A stretch of 64,000 nucleotides of DNA from Ceraceosorus guamensis (lineage: Eukaryota > Basidiomycota > Exobasidiomycetes > Ceraceosorales > Ceraceosoraceae). This document shows, piece after piece, positions 46,831-58,198 of this stretch (positions within the stretch are counted from its first letter, which is position 1; each line of letters starts with the position of its first letter). The notes below the pieces were generated by a model that was given only the letters and a program-made list of their open reading frames with translations, was not told the DNA's origin and made no database searches. A program made the position numbers and the translations under genes. The stretch covers positions 62,001 through 126,000 of the forward strand of contig NW_020290006.1 of assembly GCF_003144195.1 (NCBI RefSeq), given 5' to 3'.

Positions 46831-48961
46831 TTCGTTCCTGGCGGATGTAGGTATGTGCACGCACCGTTGCGCGCTGATCAAAAAGTATTCTCGATGAGTC
46901 GTGAATCTCGTAAGGTAGTCGTAATTGTCGAATTGGGAGTTTGCGATCAGTCGTCAGTCGTGAAGGATGATGAGGGGCGTTTGTCCAAGCCATGGGTAAT
47001 CCGACGGACGGAGGGGGGGTTGGTGTGTGGGAGGACAGGTCAGAGGCCGGGCAGATGAGAAAGATTTGAACGACCGTCACATTGCTACATTCACGATTTC
47101 CCCGAAGCTTTTGCAGTCGTGAGTGGAGATGTACCGGTACATTTTCTGAAAGGGGTTGCGTGCCGTCAAAGGGTCCGCTCAGACTTGTTTGCTAGGCAGT
47201 GGGTCTTGTTAGCAAGACAGGAGTTCGCCTTGCAGCTGCTGAACGCGTCTTTGTCATTCACGATTATGCCGGCATCTGTGGATCTGAGCTCCACAAACGA
47301 CTTCTGAACTCTTGATTCAACTCATGACTGTTGTGCATGTGAGCTTGTGTGCAGCGAGAGAATGACCACACTTGACTGCAGGCGAGTGGGCCCCATGACT
47401 GACCGCACTCATCCCAAGACGCACGACTAGCGCGCTACCCATGCAAAGAGCGAGCAATCAAAGGGGCGAGGGCACGGACGTTTGGCAAGTCTTCGCGCGC
47501 GAATCTTGAATGATGATGGCTTAGTCGTTGCTAGGTCACGTGGCAACGGAACGGTGAGTTCCGACAAGCGTGCCTTGACTCACGACTCATCACCACTCGT
47601 GACTGCATCTGCCACCGATCTCCCGCAACATTGCTTGCTACCAACTCTTGACTTTGACTGTAACGGGAAGTCAAGCGGCTTCTCGGTCGTCTTTCTCTGC
47701 GAGACGCAGCCAGCTGCTTCAGACTCCTCCGTGGCAAGGATTTGGTGGTCGCAGGAGGAAAGCCTGTCTCGCGGCGCTCACTAGTGAATCAGAATGTTGT
47801 CTGCAGCTCGGGAAGGCTTTTAGCGCGCAGCGAATAATGACCGGGACCGCCTGGCAGCAAACAGCAGCAGAGGCCAGCGTTCGTCTGCTAGCTGCTGCAA
47901 CGCGTCCGTAAAAGGCCCCGCGCGAGCACGCTTGCCAAGGCCAGCAGATCAGTCGTCGGAAAGTCAAGTCACGCTGTTGGAGTCACTCGCGCGACTGTAG
48001 CTCCGACTCACGAATCTTTGCGACTCACCCGCTCGGGGCACACCTCAGAGACAAGATCTCGGCAGCCGGTGCACGCCTCCAATTGTGAATGAAGTCGACA
48101 CGCTGACTGCCAACAATCAAGAATTGCAACCAGCACGAGCAGTAATCGTGAATCGACTGCACCTAGAGCCTGGCCAATCCACCAGAGTCCATCCCCACTC
48201 GTGAAGCTGTCGCACACGAAGCCCCGACTCGAACAGCCTCATCTGCATGTCCGCTGCAGCCCTTGCATCTCTGCGCTTACTGTATCCTGAACGAGTCCTT
48301 GGCGGACGTGGAGGACGCCGCGTGCCTAGCTGCTGCTGCTCCTGGTGCTGCATCTCTTCTGTTGCGGAGTCGCGACGTTGGCCTGACTGAGTGTTCCACA
48401 CACGCGGCAGTCACCACACCCTTTGGCTGCCGACCCACTCACCGCACCCCGCAGTGACATCGACCTTGCTGCCAGAAGGTGGAAAAGCGAGCCCAGTCCC
48501 CGTCTTGAAAATACCACCTCAGCATCCCCGCGCTCCGCATGCAACCTTCTCCAGGCTCTCCTACTCTCTCGACCCCGGAAACTCTACTCTCACACGCGGA
48601 TCAGCAGTCACCATCCTCATTCACTTCACTTCGACCCTTGTCCTCCTCCGTCCGCGCAAACACTGCCAAAACACTTGACCCTGCTTCTCGAAACGAGAAC
48701 GACGTGGAGCTGCGGCGAAGGCTGCCTCTGCCTCGAGATCACCAGCACGAGCGCTCATCACACACCACAGCAGACCCCAGTGATCTGACTACGGAGGGCG
48801 GATCCTCTCAAGCCACAGTCGGTGAACCTCTTGCGACTGCCGATGAAGTCTCTCGGCCAGGCAGAGTAGAGGCCCTTTTCCCCGCTTCATGCCGGCAGCC
48901 AGAGCATAATCTTCGACCTCCCGCCCAACCACCGGATTCGGACTCGGCGCGAGCGCACACG
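46831..48961. other. Intergenic with many dispersed motifs
   Basis: About 2.1 kb between two outward-facing genes. It is dense in AATCGTGAAT/ACTCACGACT motifs (near 46897, 46959, 47087, 47114, 47257, 47578-47604, 48006 and 48141). No gene is supported, except that the mannosidase frame stays open back to an ATG at 48539. Confidence 0.5.
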
Positions 48962-51900
48962 ATGTTGACATCGAGGCAATCGTACTTGCCGGTGCCAGGC
49001 AGCGCTACTCCTGGTGCCTCCAATTTGATATCCCGGTTGATACCCAGACGAAGAAGCTTGCTTTGCACAATCATCCTCGTCTTTTTCTTTGCAAATGTAT
49101 TCTTGTGGGGTCCCGATTTTGCGGGAGAGGAGCGAATGCAGAGGTGGGGCGTAGACCGTGAGTGTTTTTGCTGCGATTGTCACCCATCAGGGCGTCCTGA
49201 CTTCCAACGCTTGGCGGCCGCTGCTGAGACCGCTTCAACTCCGTTCCTTCGCTGTCGGCCTTGCAGATTGGTCAGACTCGATGCGCCCCTGGCTCGGACA
49301 CAAGCCGCCGCCGGGCTCCGGTAAAGAAGTTGGCTTCCCTTCTGACCCAGTTGAAGATGGCTCGTCCGCTCCTATTAGTCCACTTATCGTCGATGACTTG
49401 GGCGGCTTGCCCCCTTCTGCAGAGTCAGACAAGCTCTACCTGGAGTCTAGCGCCTTTCCTCCGCAATTAGCCAGCACCTTTACGGCTACCGAGTATCCTG
49501 CTGGATCAAATCCGCACAGAGGCGAAATTGCTGCTCACCTGTTGAGCGTGCTCGAAGCGCGCAGCAAAGCAGAGCGGAAAAGACCACCTCATCCAGGCAA
49601 AGCACCCTGGGAGCCCACCGGAGACGTCTGGAACACTTGGAACAGACCAGACAATGGGAGCAGGAGCACTCGAGCTGATGCGATGCGCCCTGCTCAGCAA
49701 GGATTGGACGTGGATTGGCGAGTGGGTCCTTTCGCGGGTTGGAGGCCGCCTCTGGCCGAATTAACCAGCTTCTTAGATTCCAAGCTTGGAATCAAACCTC
49801 TACCGAGAGTGCAGCATACATTCCAGGCGCCTCATAGACACAGCGGTGGTGACAACGACGAAGCGCGAGAGACGCTCATAGCGGAGAGGCAGAAGCTGGT
49901 CAAGGCTGCATTCTTGCACGCCTGGGAGGGGTACAAGACGTACGCGTGGGGTCATGACGAGCTCAAGCCGGTGAGCAAGAAGCCAAACGACAACTTCAAT
50001 GTGAGTGGGTATTGTGTATCGCAGGATGTTGCGCAGTGATGCTCAAGTACAAGATGTTTCCCACTCGTAGGGCTGGGGTGCTACGATTGTAGACGCTTTG
50101 GGCACATTACTCATCATGGATCTACCTGAGGAGTACGATCTAGCTCGACAGCACGTCCGAGACATCGACTTTGGCCTTGTTGGGGGTTCACGCTCAGCGT
50201 ATGGCTCATCCGATGGGCGTGTACCAGTCTTTGAAACTTCCATCCGATATCTCGGTGGCTTGCTCTCTGCCTACGACTTGTCAGGGGACGAGCTGATGCT
50301 GGACAGAGCGGAAGAGCTCGCGCAGCTGCTTTCGCCCGCTTTCGAAACGCATTCTGGCGTACCTATCGGTCGTCTGCGGTTCGGCGAGCCTCCTTCTCAC
50401 AGCGCTGGAAGCAGCGCGATCCTGGCAGAGGCCGGATCTATGCTGCTCGAATACACCAGACTTTGGCAGGTGACGGGTAACCGAACCTACTTTGATAAGG
50501 TGCAGCGAACGACAGATTGGCTGGATAGGAATATGACCAAAGGCGCGGACAGATTGGGAAGCCTGCTCCCCACTACTCTCTTTCCGGAGTCGAAGAATTC
50601 GTACGGGTCCTATTCTTTTGGCGGCATGGCAGATTCGTATTACGAGTATCTGATCAAGGAGCATCAGCTGCTCGGAGGGGCTCTGCAATACGGCAGAATG
50701 TATGCGGAAACGATCGACGACGCGAGGAAGCACCTCATGCGCTCCATCGGAGCTGTTCCGGCGGCGAGTAGCCTTCTGACGATCGGTATCAGTAATGGGC
50801 ACAGCTAGTGAGTGTCGAGTTGTTTGCGATTTTGTAAACGTGATTGCTTACACACTCTCTATGAGGCGTTGCAGCACACCAAAGCTGGAGCATCTGGCTT
50901 GCTTCTCCGGCGGGATGCTTGGTCTCGGCTCCCGACTGCTGGGACGTGAGCGCGACTTGGCTAATGGACGTCGCTTCACAGAGACGTGCTGGTGGTCCTA
51001 CAATGCGACCGCGACGGGCATAGGGCCCGAAGAGCTTGTGTTCTATAGTGACTCCGATCCAGATCGCTTCGAATTCATCTGGGAGAAGGATGGCACGTCT
51101 AGACGGGGTAAGCCGAGAGGCAGCCCGATGGTCGGTGTGCGGCACATGAGCACCGATTATCGCAATCGACCAGAAGTTATTGAGAGCGTGCTATACATGT
51201 GGCGAATCACTGGCGATCCGATCTGGCAGGTGAGTGGCGAAGCCCGACACAGGCCGTAGGCTATTACCTGATTACTTACACCTGCTTTCGGGCAATTAAT
51301 CAGGAGAGAGGATGGCAGATGTTCTCATCATGGGTCACGCACTGCATGACGGATGCCGGATTCTCTTCAATCTACAATGTGAATGCTGTGCCAACGCAGA
51401 AGACCGACTCAATGGAGAGCTTCATGTTTGCAGAGGTAGCCAAGTGAGTAAGATGAGCGCAATCCGGCGCCAACGTGTGGCTTACGTCACTGCTTGGACA
51501 GGTACTACTATCTGCTATTCTCTCCGCCTGATCTCATATCACTGGATGTGAGTTCAAAGCCGTAGCTATAGCCGTGGACTCGTGCTGATGATACACAACA
51601 CGAATTTCTCCTAGGACTACGTGTTCACTACAGAAGCACATCCGCTGCTTCTTCCCAAGCGAGGTTCCTGGGGCGTGCCTGGCAATGGCCCGCGCAAGCA
51701 CTGGGACCCAGCAGCGGCGCACGTGCCGACAAAGGAGTCTGGCCTATACTCGGGGGGCGAAGGTGGTCACGTTGGTGGCCTGACTTTCAATCAAAAGACC
51801 ATCATCGCCGAGAACTTTCGTATGCAAGAGGAAGCTGAACAGCGGAAAGCGGAAGCGCTCGCGGCTGCAGCAGCGGCAAACAATGATCGTGCCCGCGCGC

Positions 51901-52697
51901 CTCCAGTCGGCAGGGCGCTCGATTCTGGCAGCGACGCAGCGACAAGTATCGGCGCAGCTATTCGGAAGTTGCTGAGCAGTGCCGTAAATAGCGCGATAAG
52001 CACTGCGCCTGGCCTTTCAGGGACAGCAACAGAGCAACCGCCGTCAGGCTATGGACATGTCAAGCCAATCGGAAAGGAAGGCAGTGCCATGTTGGCACTT
52101 CTCGAGGGTGAGGAAGGCAATGTCGAGCGATGGGCAACGCTTCACGGGTCAAGCCAAGCCCACGATCCCGCAAAAATCCTGATCCCATCCTCATCTTTAC
52201 GCTTGCACGAGCCTCAGCCGGTCGTTGATGACGATGGTGACGATGGTGCACAGATCGTTCAAGCTGCAGAACAGAAAGCACACCACGAACCTCACGTGGA
52301 CAAGCACGGTTTCCCTTGGGGACATCCAGGAGCGAAGACGTCGGCCGAAGCTGTTAGATTTGCAGAGCTGATAGCTAGTGAACGCACTCAGCGAGCCAAC
52401 CTCGTGAGCGCAATACGATCGCTGCAGGGAATGTCCAGGAGTGTAGGCCGCAAGGAGGAGATGGTGCAGCCGATACCCGAGGTAGACGACCACGCACAGT
52501 GTAGAGTCGGTGAACAGCCATCGGCCGATGAGCAAGAGCAGTGGGTGATTGTGGATCAGTACGGCGATCCATTACTCGAAGTCGATCTCTCAGAGACCCC
52601 GCGAGATAAGCACCCGTCCGCGCCCGCTGGAGAGGTAGCCCCGCCGTTGCACGAAGTAGCGAAGCGAGACACAACTACCTACCAGTCATCCGAGTAA
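48962..52697 (+). CDS. MNS1: Mannosyl-oligosaccharide 1,2-alpha-mannosidase (GH47)
   Basis: A type II membrane glycosidase of the ER/Golgi that trims alpha-1,2-mannose from N-glycans. Seven exons (48962-49157, 49267-50000, 50071-50807, 50875-51229, 51304-51443, 51502-51547, 51615-52697) give 1096 residues. A basic cytosolic start (RLIPRRR) precedes one membrane anchor, LLCTIILVFFFANVFLWG. After a linker the GH47 domain runs from AFLHAWEGYKTYAWGHDELK and GWGATIVDALGTLLIMDL through SIRYLGGLLSAYDLSGD, SYYEYLIKEHQLLGG, HSYTPKLEHLACFSGGMLGL and ESVLYMWRITGDP to YVFTTEAHPLLLP. This wording fits the class I (Mns1) group rather than EDEM. The last about 330 residues are an extra low-complexity Ala/Gln/Glu-rich tail, far beyond the usual end of the family. 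The frame is open upstream, so an ATG at 48539 would lengthen the cytosolic tail by 141 residues. Confidence 0.9.
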
Positions 52698-54294
52698 GAG
52701 GTATTGCCTCCCGACCTTCGTTCTGTGACACTTATTCCCACGGCTCTTTGCAATACATTTTCATGCATCTGATCGCGAGCACAGACATCGACACCGCATT
52801 CTTGCTGCGTCGCAATGCCCTGGCTCAAATACAGATTGCGGCCACAACAATGCTGGCCGTCGTCGACGCTTCTCTCGGGTACCGCTGATAATCCACGGGT
52901 ACAATTTTGAGACGCCAACATGGTCAGGCAGACCCAGGCCAGCAGCCAAATAAGGCCGGCATCCGGCGGCATTCACAGTGAGTCTCTACCTGCATCAATG
53001 GAACTTACGTCCCACAGCCGTCGGAGCTTTTATACCTTCTCGATCGATTCATCGCTTCGCTTTGTGTGCTATGAACGTTCGAATGGACAAGAGCCAGCTT
53101 TCACTCCAGAGTGCCCGTCAACTGCTTGCGCTTCCCAGCCTCGTCCCTCTGAAACTATGGTACAATCCAATCCTGCGAGCGAGAGAGCCAGGAATTTGCA
53201 TCCAGCGCAGCAGCTGCCCGAATGAGAAGATGGACCAGCAAAGCGCACTCTCCGCACAATTTCGTGAGATCAGCATGGGCGCTCTGCATTATTCGCTACA
53301 CGCTGGACTACTTGGGCCCTGCTCCGACCCTTCTCCTACGCGATCTTCAACCTCTCTCAGAATAAATGTGTAGCAAGCTTGCTACCCTTCTCCAGTCAAG
53401 TAGAAGCTGCCTCCGGCGAAAGCGCAGAGTTCTTGCGGTCCGCGCTCCTTTTGGGGCGCAAACCTCACGCGGCAGCGACTCCTGCACTTTCCCCGCACGC
53501 ATCATCAGATTGTCCCGCGTTCATCAAGCTGCATCTGCCGTGTTCCCATCGGTAATCTCCAAAGCTTCATCACTGTTGACCTGCAGCACGGGCCGCTCAC
53601 ACTGCCGCTAGCATCAATGCCTCATCTACGATTTGAAGATCGGCAATTTAGACATTTTCGCCGTTTCACAAGCCGCTAGGAGATCCCCAAGTCCCCCTTT
53701 CTGAGAATCCCGACGCGTGGCGACGAGCTTCCTAGCGTAAAATCTCTGCCACGCAGTCGCTCGCTCCCACGAACGCAGAGTGACCTCACTGTGAGAGAAG
53801 AACTCGATAGGGAGTGAACAAAGAACCACGATGCTGCTTGTAAGCTTCCCTTGTGTGGCAAGGAAGTCGCTTCAATGAGCTCCGCTGGGCTGCAAAGAAA
53901 CATTGACTGGTGCGGTAAAGTTGTCGCGCTACGTCTTGCTTTGCCGGCAAAAGGCTGGCGACGCATCTGTCATGTCAAAAGCAGGATATGCGCCTCATTT
54001 AGCGAGCGACCATTGACAGCATGCGATCGCAACTTGTCCTCTTCTAGCCAAGGCAAGTGTCGTTCGTGTGCAATGCCGCCAATGTCACAGCCAAGCTCTA
54101 CGATCTGAGCAGAAGACGCGCTGCAGTCAAAGCTGGCCATGTGAGTGATTGTGACACTACTTCAGAGCGGATGGCCCAGTATGTTTGCACGTCTACTCGA
54201 TTCCTATAAAGCTGGCTAGTGGATGTTAGATCCCGTTGCGTGCCTCTTGAAAGTCTACTGCGCAGATCGCTCCCCGGCTCCGCTGCCTTACAAG
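52698..54294. other. Intergenic, no gene supported
   Basis: About 1.6 kb with only short open frames on both strands and no family likeness. Its right end holds the TATA box of the GH43 gene. Confidence 0.4.
54206..54212 (+). promoter_or_regulatory. TATA box of the GH43 gene
   Basis: TATAAAG lies 83-89 bases before the ATG at 54295. An in-frame ATG at 54223 is only about 11 bases after the TATA box, too close to be in the mRNA, so this element decides the start in favour of 54295. Confidence 0.6.
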
Positions 54295-55695
54295 ATGATT
54301 TGCTTGACATTCCATCTCATACGCACCGTTGCCATAAGCTTTGCTGTGGCAACCATCACTGCTCGAGCTGCGACAATCGTCTCGGGACAACGATGGACCG
54401 ACACATCTGGCAAGTACATCCAAGCGCACGGCGGCGGGGTGCTCAAAGTTCAGGACACCTACTACTGGGTGGGCGAGGATAAATCCGACGACTCTGGCAC
54501 ATTTCAAGGATTCCACATGTACTCGTCCTTGGATCTCGCTGCTTGGAAGGACGAAGGGCTCGTTTTGCCTCCGAGCAACAAGACGACATCGGTCGGCGAA
54601 AGGCCCAAGATTCTTTACAATGCTTCGACCAAAAAGTATGTCCTATGGTTTCATGCCGAGGACTCTGGCTATGCCTTGGCGCAAGTCGGTGTCGCGGTAT
54701 CCAATCAGGTCACGGGCCCATACGAGTTTCAGGGGGCATTTCGTCCGCTTGGTCAAGAGAGCAGAGACATGAGCGTCTATGTGGATCCCAAGGATCAAGC
54801 GGCTTATCTGATCTTTGCGACGAACGACAACAAGGATCTCGCGATTGCTAGTCTGAGCGCGGACTATCTCAAGCCCGACAAACTCGAGTACACGATTGCC
54901 AATCAGCGTTACGAAGGTTCCGGCATGTTTTCGAAGGACAACAAGTACTGGCTCATCCTCTCTCACCAATCGAGCTGGGAACCAAACGACAACATGGCAT
55001 TGGTTGCTGACTCGCCCAAAGGACCGTTCGACTCCCCCACTGGCATCGCACCTGCGAATCTGAAGACGTACAATTCTCAAAACCATTTCGATCTCGTCAT
55101 TCGAGGTTCTGAGCAGACCTGCAACATCTACATGGGCGACAGATGGAGGTCAGACAAGCTCGGTCAGAGCACAGAGGTATGGCAGCCCTTCGAGTGGAAC
55201 AGTAGTGGTCGTCCCTATATTGAGCCCTTCGAAGATGCTTGGGATTTGGATGCCAAGACTGGCACTATTACGCGCTTTGCTCGGTCTACCTTCAACGTTG
55301 CTCAGAACGCCAAAGTCTCCGGCAACACAAAGATTGAGGATTGCGCAAAATGTCCAGGCGGTAAGATTGCAAATGGTGTTGGTGGCTCGGCGAATGCGAC
55401 AGTCACTTTCTCGGGTGTCAGAAGCCCGAACGGCGCAGCCGGCAAAGTTTGGGCAGGCATCTACTACAATCATGCGGACAAGTATCCCAAGTACCGAAAC
55501 GCTTTCGTCAGAGTAACGGGCACATCAACCCAGGATGTTGAGGTCAATTTTGCCCCTGGCGGCAGCGTTGACAGTGGCTTGCAGAGCTCACCTGTGATGC
55601 TCGATCTCAAAGCTGGCGACAACGATGTCACGATCTCCAATGCTCAGGGATCGGGACCTAATGTTGGCTACCTTGTAGTGTATCAGTCGGCCTGA
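54295..55695 (+). CDS. Secreted GH43-type glycosidase (exo-beta-1,3-galactanase-like)
   Basis: A single-exon gene for 466 residues. The signal peptide is MICLTFHLIRTVAISFAVAT plus ITARA. The five-bladed propeller domain follows: IQAHGGGVLKVQDTYYWVGE, MYSSLDLAAWKDEGLVL, RPKILYNASTKKYVLWFH, SRDMSVYVDPKDQAAYLIF, RYEGSGMF with the probable acid glutamate, and WLILSHQSSWEPND. The TVTFSGVRSPNGAAGKVW and GYLVVYQ segments at the C-terminus form a CBM35-like beta-sandwich. This combination is found in fungal GH43 galactan 1,3-beta-galactosidases that attack arabinogalactan side chains. Substrate choice is inferred from the family. The lack of introns contrasts with most neighbours. The start was set by the signal peptide and the TATA box. 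Confidence 0.88.
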   Translation: MICLTFHLIRTVAISFAVATITARAATIVSGQRWTDTSGKYIQAHGGGVLKVQDTYYWVGEDKSDDSGTFQGFHMYSSLDLAAWKDEGLVLPPSNKTTSVGERPKILYNASTKKYVLWFHAEDSGYALAQVGVAVSNQVTGPYEFQGAFRPLGQESRDMSVYVDPKDQAAYLIFATNDNKDLAIASLSADYLKPDKLEYTIANQRYEGSGMFSKDNKYWLILSHQSSWEPNDNMALVADSPKGPFDSPTGIAPANLKTYNSQNHFDLVIRGSEQTCNIYMGDRWRSDKLGQSTEVWQPFEWNSSGRPYIEPFEDAWDLDAKTGTITRFARSTFNVAQNAKVSGNTKIEDCAKCPGGKIANGVGGSANATVTFSGVRSPNGAAGKVWAGIYYNHADKYPKYRNAFVRVTGTSTQDVEVNFAPGGSVDSGLQSSPVMLDLKAGDNDVTISNAQGSGPNVGYLVVYQSA

Positions 55696-56199
55696 GACGG
55701 CACACTCAACACAGCAATGATTGTCCTTGCAAAAAGGTTGGTCATTGTGTGGCAAAAGTATAGTCTTTAGCTTCTCCTGTATCGCAGCGCACGTCGCTTT
55801 GCAGCGTTGTGAGCCGATTCGGGGAGACACAAAAGAATGGTTCTTCGTAAGCTAGCCATCGGAGAGCAATTTGTATGTTTATCGAAAGCATGAAATTGCG
55901 CGCGCTACAAATACTACTACGTAAAATTTGGCAAGAAGTACGAACTGCTTGGTATGAAAAGCGCAATTGAAAGATTTGTTTGGCCTCATGTATCTGACCA
56001 CGGTTGCGCGCGGGCAGCGACCGCGCGTTTCAGGTAGTAGACGAGCACTTTGCCCGAACAAAGGTCTCGGCTACCTGAGGTCCACCAAGTCTCAGGCGTG
56101 CCAAGGCTGCTTGTGGCCTTGGATCGCGTGCAACTTTGTCTGCGTCGTCTTCGTCGCGCTCACTTGGCGCGCCGACACTTATGTGTCGTTTATGCGACT
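55696..56199. other. Gap between GH43 and the repeat locus
   Basis: About 500 bases between convergent genes; it should hold both 3' ends. No feature is recognisable. Confidence 0.4.
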
Positions 56200-57213
56200 T
56201 TATGTTGTTGTCCAAAGAGCAAACGAAATGCCATCTTCATCTTTGCGGGGTCTTGTCCCTCTTCGTTGTTTCTCTTCCATTTGTTGATGCGGAGGCGGCC
56301 CGTCCATCAGGTTGAGGATGCCGGCGAGATTAGTCCGCCGATTGAACCTCCTTGCAGCCGCCTGCGCTTCCCTGCATGCAGTTGAGACGCTGTGAGGTTC
56401 ACTTGCGCGCCAGGTGCATGCTGGGCACCAGAAAGGTCTGTCAAAAGATTCGACATAAGCCCCGTTGCCCGTGAAGGGCAGCCTGAAGAACCCAGGCATG
56501 ATGCATTTCTTGTCGTTGATGGCTGCCCACCTGGGCATGCGAGAGGCGATGAAGATGATGGTTCCAATCTGCCCGTTGTCGCACTCGACGTTTCCACGAA
56601 ATGATTGCATCTGAGACCACGCGGCGCACAGCTTTATGTTGTGCATCTTGAGTGCATTGCGGATCGACGTGACCAGGAGATCGGTGTCAGCCATAGCGGC
56701 TGCTTGAAGTCCATCAACCATGCCGACTTCCAGGCCATCTGCCAGCTCCATCCCATAGCCGTCGAGCGTCAGAGAGTGTTGTTGGTACGAGAGGTCCAGG
56801 AGCTCAGCCGATTCTTTGTGTTCTTCTGGGATCTTGATGTCAATCCCAAGTACGCTATCGCCTCTCTGGTAGAAGCGGAGCTCTGCATTGAAGACGCCGT
56901 GTTGGTTAAGCTGAGCCATTGTCATCATGCGGCAGTGCGTGAGCTGGTCTGCATTGCCGTGTGCCGCCAGCCGGAAGTCGTCGCCGAGGGCAAAGCGCAG
57001 CCACCCTGGCGCGATCAGATATTGCTGGCTTAGTGACGCGAGGATGACGTTAGGTGAGGGGACCTCATCCAGGTGAGCAAAAAGGTTAAAAATGGGACGG
57101 AAGAAATGAAAAATCTGCGTGCCTTGAACGATCTGTTGAATCAGGGCCTGATTATTGTCATGAGCCTCCTCAAGGGCTTCACCCATGACGTCGGTGACCT
57201 GAATGGTGGTCAT
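56200..57213 (-). CDS. Unrecognised protein with zinc-knuckle-like end, repeat-family locus
   Basis: I do not recognise this protein. The open frame codes for 337 residues from ATG 57213 (MTTIQVTDVMGEALEEAHD). Near residues 22-55 it has the module ALIQQIVQGTQIFHFFRPIF then LFAHLDEVPSPN, which recurs several times in the next kilobase. The middle part is mixed alpha/beta in appearance (AELRFYQRGDSVLGIDIKIP, NGQIGTIIFIASRMP). Near the C-terminus CPACTWRASEPHSVSTAC offers a C-x2-C-x8-H-x5-C knuckle-like metal site, followed by an Arg-rich tail. The phrase EPMTTIQVTDVMGE is itself duplicated about 160 bases upstream. The locus looks like a young, partly degraded tandem family. It may be a host gene family or a remnant of a mobile element; neither can be decided from sequence alone. 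Confidence 0.45.
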   Translation of the reverse strand: MTTIQVTDVMGEALEEAHDNNQALIQQIVQGTQIFHFFRPIFNLFAHLDEVPSPNVILASLSQQYLIAPGWLRFALGDDFRLAAHGNADQLTHCRMMTMAQLNQHGVFNAELRFYQRGDSVLGIDIKIPEEHKESAELLDLSYQQHSLTLDGYGMELADGLEVGMVDGLQAAAMADTDLLVTSIRNALKMHNIKLCAAWSQMQSFRGNVECDNGQIGTIIFIASRMPRWAAINDKKCIMPGFFRLPFTGNGAYVESFDRPFWCPACTWRASEPHSVSTACREAQAAARRFNRRTNLAGILNLMDGPPPHQQMEEKQRRGTRPRKDEDGISFALWTTT

Positions 57214-57768
57214 CGGCTCATCAGCGGGTCCGTCTTCACCAGCGACGCCATCCTAGTGTTCAGATTCCAGGAGCATGCCTGCGAACGACTCTTCATCTCC
57301 CATGGAGTCAAGGAGGTCGCCTCCAGAAATACGCCCTTCACCCATGACGTCGGTGACCTGAATGGTGGTCATTGGCTCATCATCGGCTCCGCTCTCACCA
57401 GCGTCGTCGTCCCAGTTGTTGCCTACTTTGTCCAAAGGTTTTGTCCGGTCCCACTTTTGAGTGTGACTTTCACGGGAAGTCTGTTTGGAGTCGCAGCACT
57501 CACAGGGGCTAGACCATTCCAAAAGGATTTTAGGAGGACGAAGGTGACTCCTCCCGAATGCTCGCATCGTCTCACTTGAGCAGTCGCGCAAAGAGATTAG
57601 AGGCGGGAGGAAAGTACTGGAAGATTTGAGTGCCTGCGACGATCTTCGGATCAGCGCGTGCGCAGCCAATCTGGTGGGATGAAGACTTGAGAAATTGTTG
57701 ATTCTGTTAGATCAACGGTGACCATGGATGCAATCATGATTGCGTCGGATGCATGTTGTGAAGTCGTG

Positions 57769-57777
57769 GTTATATAG
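57769..57777 (-). promoter_or_regulatory. TATA-like element reading into the repeat locus
   Basis: On the minus strand TATATAACC precedes the duplicated-module region by about 100 bases, so a transcript could start near 57740 and run leftward. This is suggestive only. Confidence 0.35.
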
Positions 57778-57781
57778 GCGT

Positions 57782-57990
57782 GATCAGTCACAGCGGTCGT
57801 CCGTGCCACGCATATTATACCGTACCGTACCCGCGTGATCAGTCAAGCGTGGGGTCACGATTTACGATTACATGTTGATGTGTGATCGATCAGGCATCAT
57901 GCGTGGGCGTCACGATTACATGCGTGATAGATGAGGCGTGCATTGCATGGCGTCACGATTCCATGCGTGATCGGTCAGGCTTGCGCGCGT
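57782..57990. repeat. Degenerate minisatellite with GCGTGAT / GTCACGATT units
   Basis: Imperfect units of about 45-60 bases, each containing GTCACGATT(A/C)(C)ATG and GCGTGATC(A/G)GTCA(G), are repeated at least three times. The unit includes the TCACGA core seen elsewhere between genes. Confidence 0.7.
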
Positions 57991-58083
57991 GCCCATGCGT
58001 GACAAAAGAAGCGACGCCGGAACAAAGGTTCGGCGATGGAACTTCGTCCTGTCGCGCAAAGAAATTGATGAAGATGGGATGAC

Positions 58084-58198
58084 AGTACTGGAACATCTGA
58101 GTGCCTGCGACGATCTGGTCGATGAGAAGGCACTTCTTTTTGTTTTGTTTAGACTCTCGTCCGCCAGGTCCTTGCAGACACTCAAATCTTCCAGTACT
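58084..58198. repeat. Inverted repeat, 25-base arms
   Basis: Arms at 58084-58108 and 58174-58198 match in 22 of 25 positions in opposite orientation, separated by 65 bases. The arms are two copies of the coding module in head-to-head order. A transcript through here could fold into a hairpin. Confidence 0.85.

Noticed and set aside
57782-57990. CRISPR array
   Set aside because: The units are imperfect, vary in spacing and lie in a eukaryotic genome without cas genes; they are a degenerate minisatellite.
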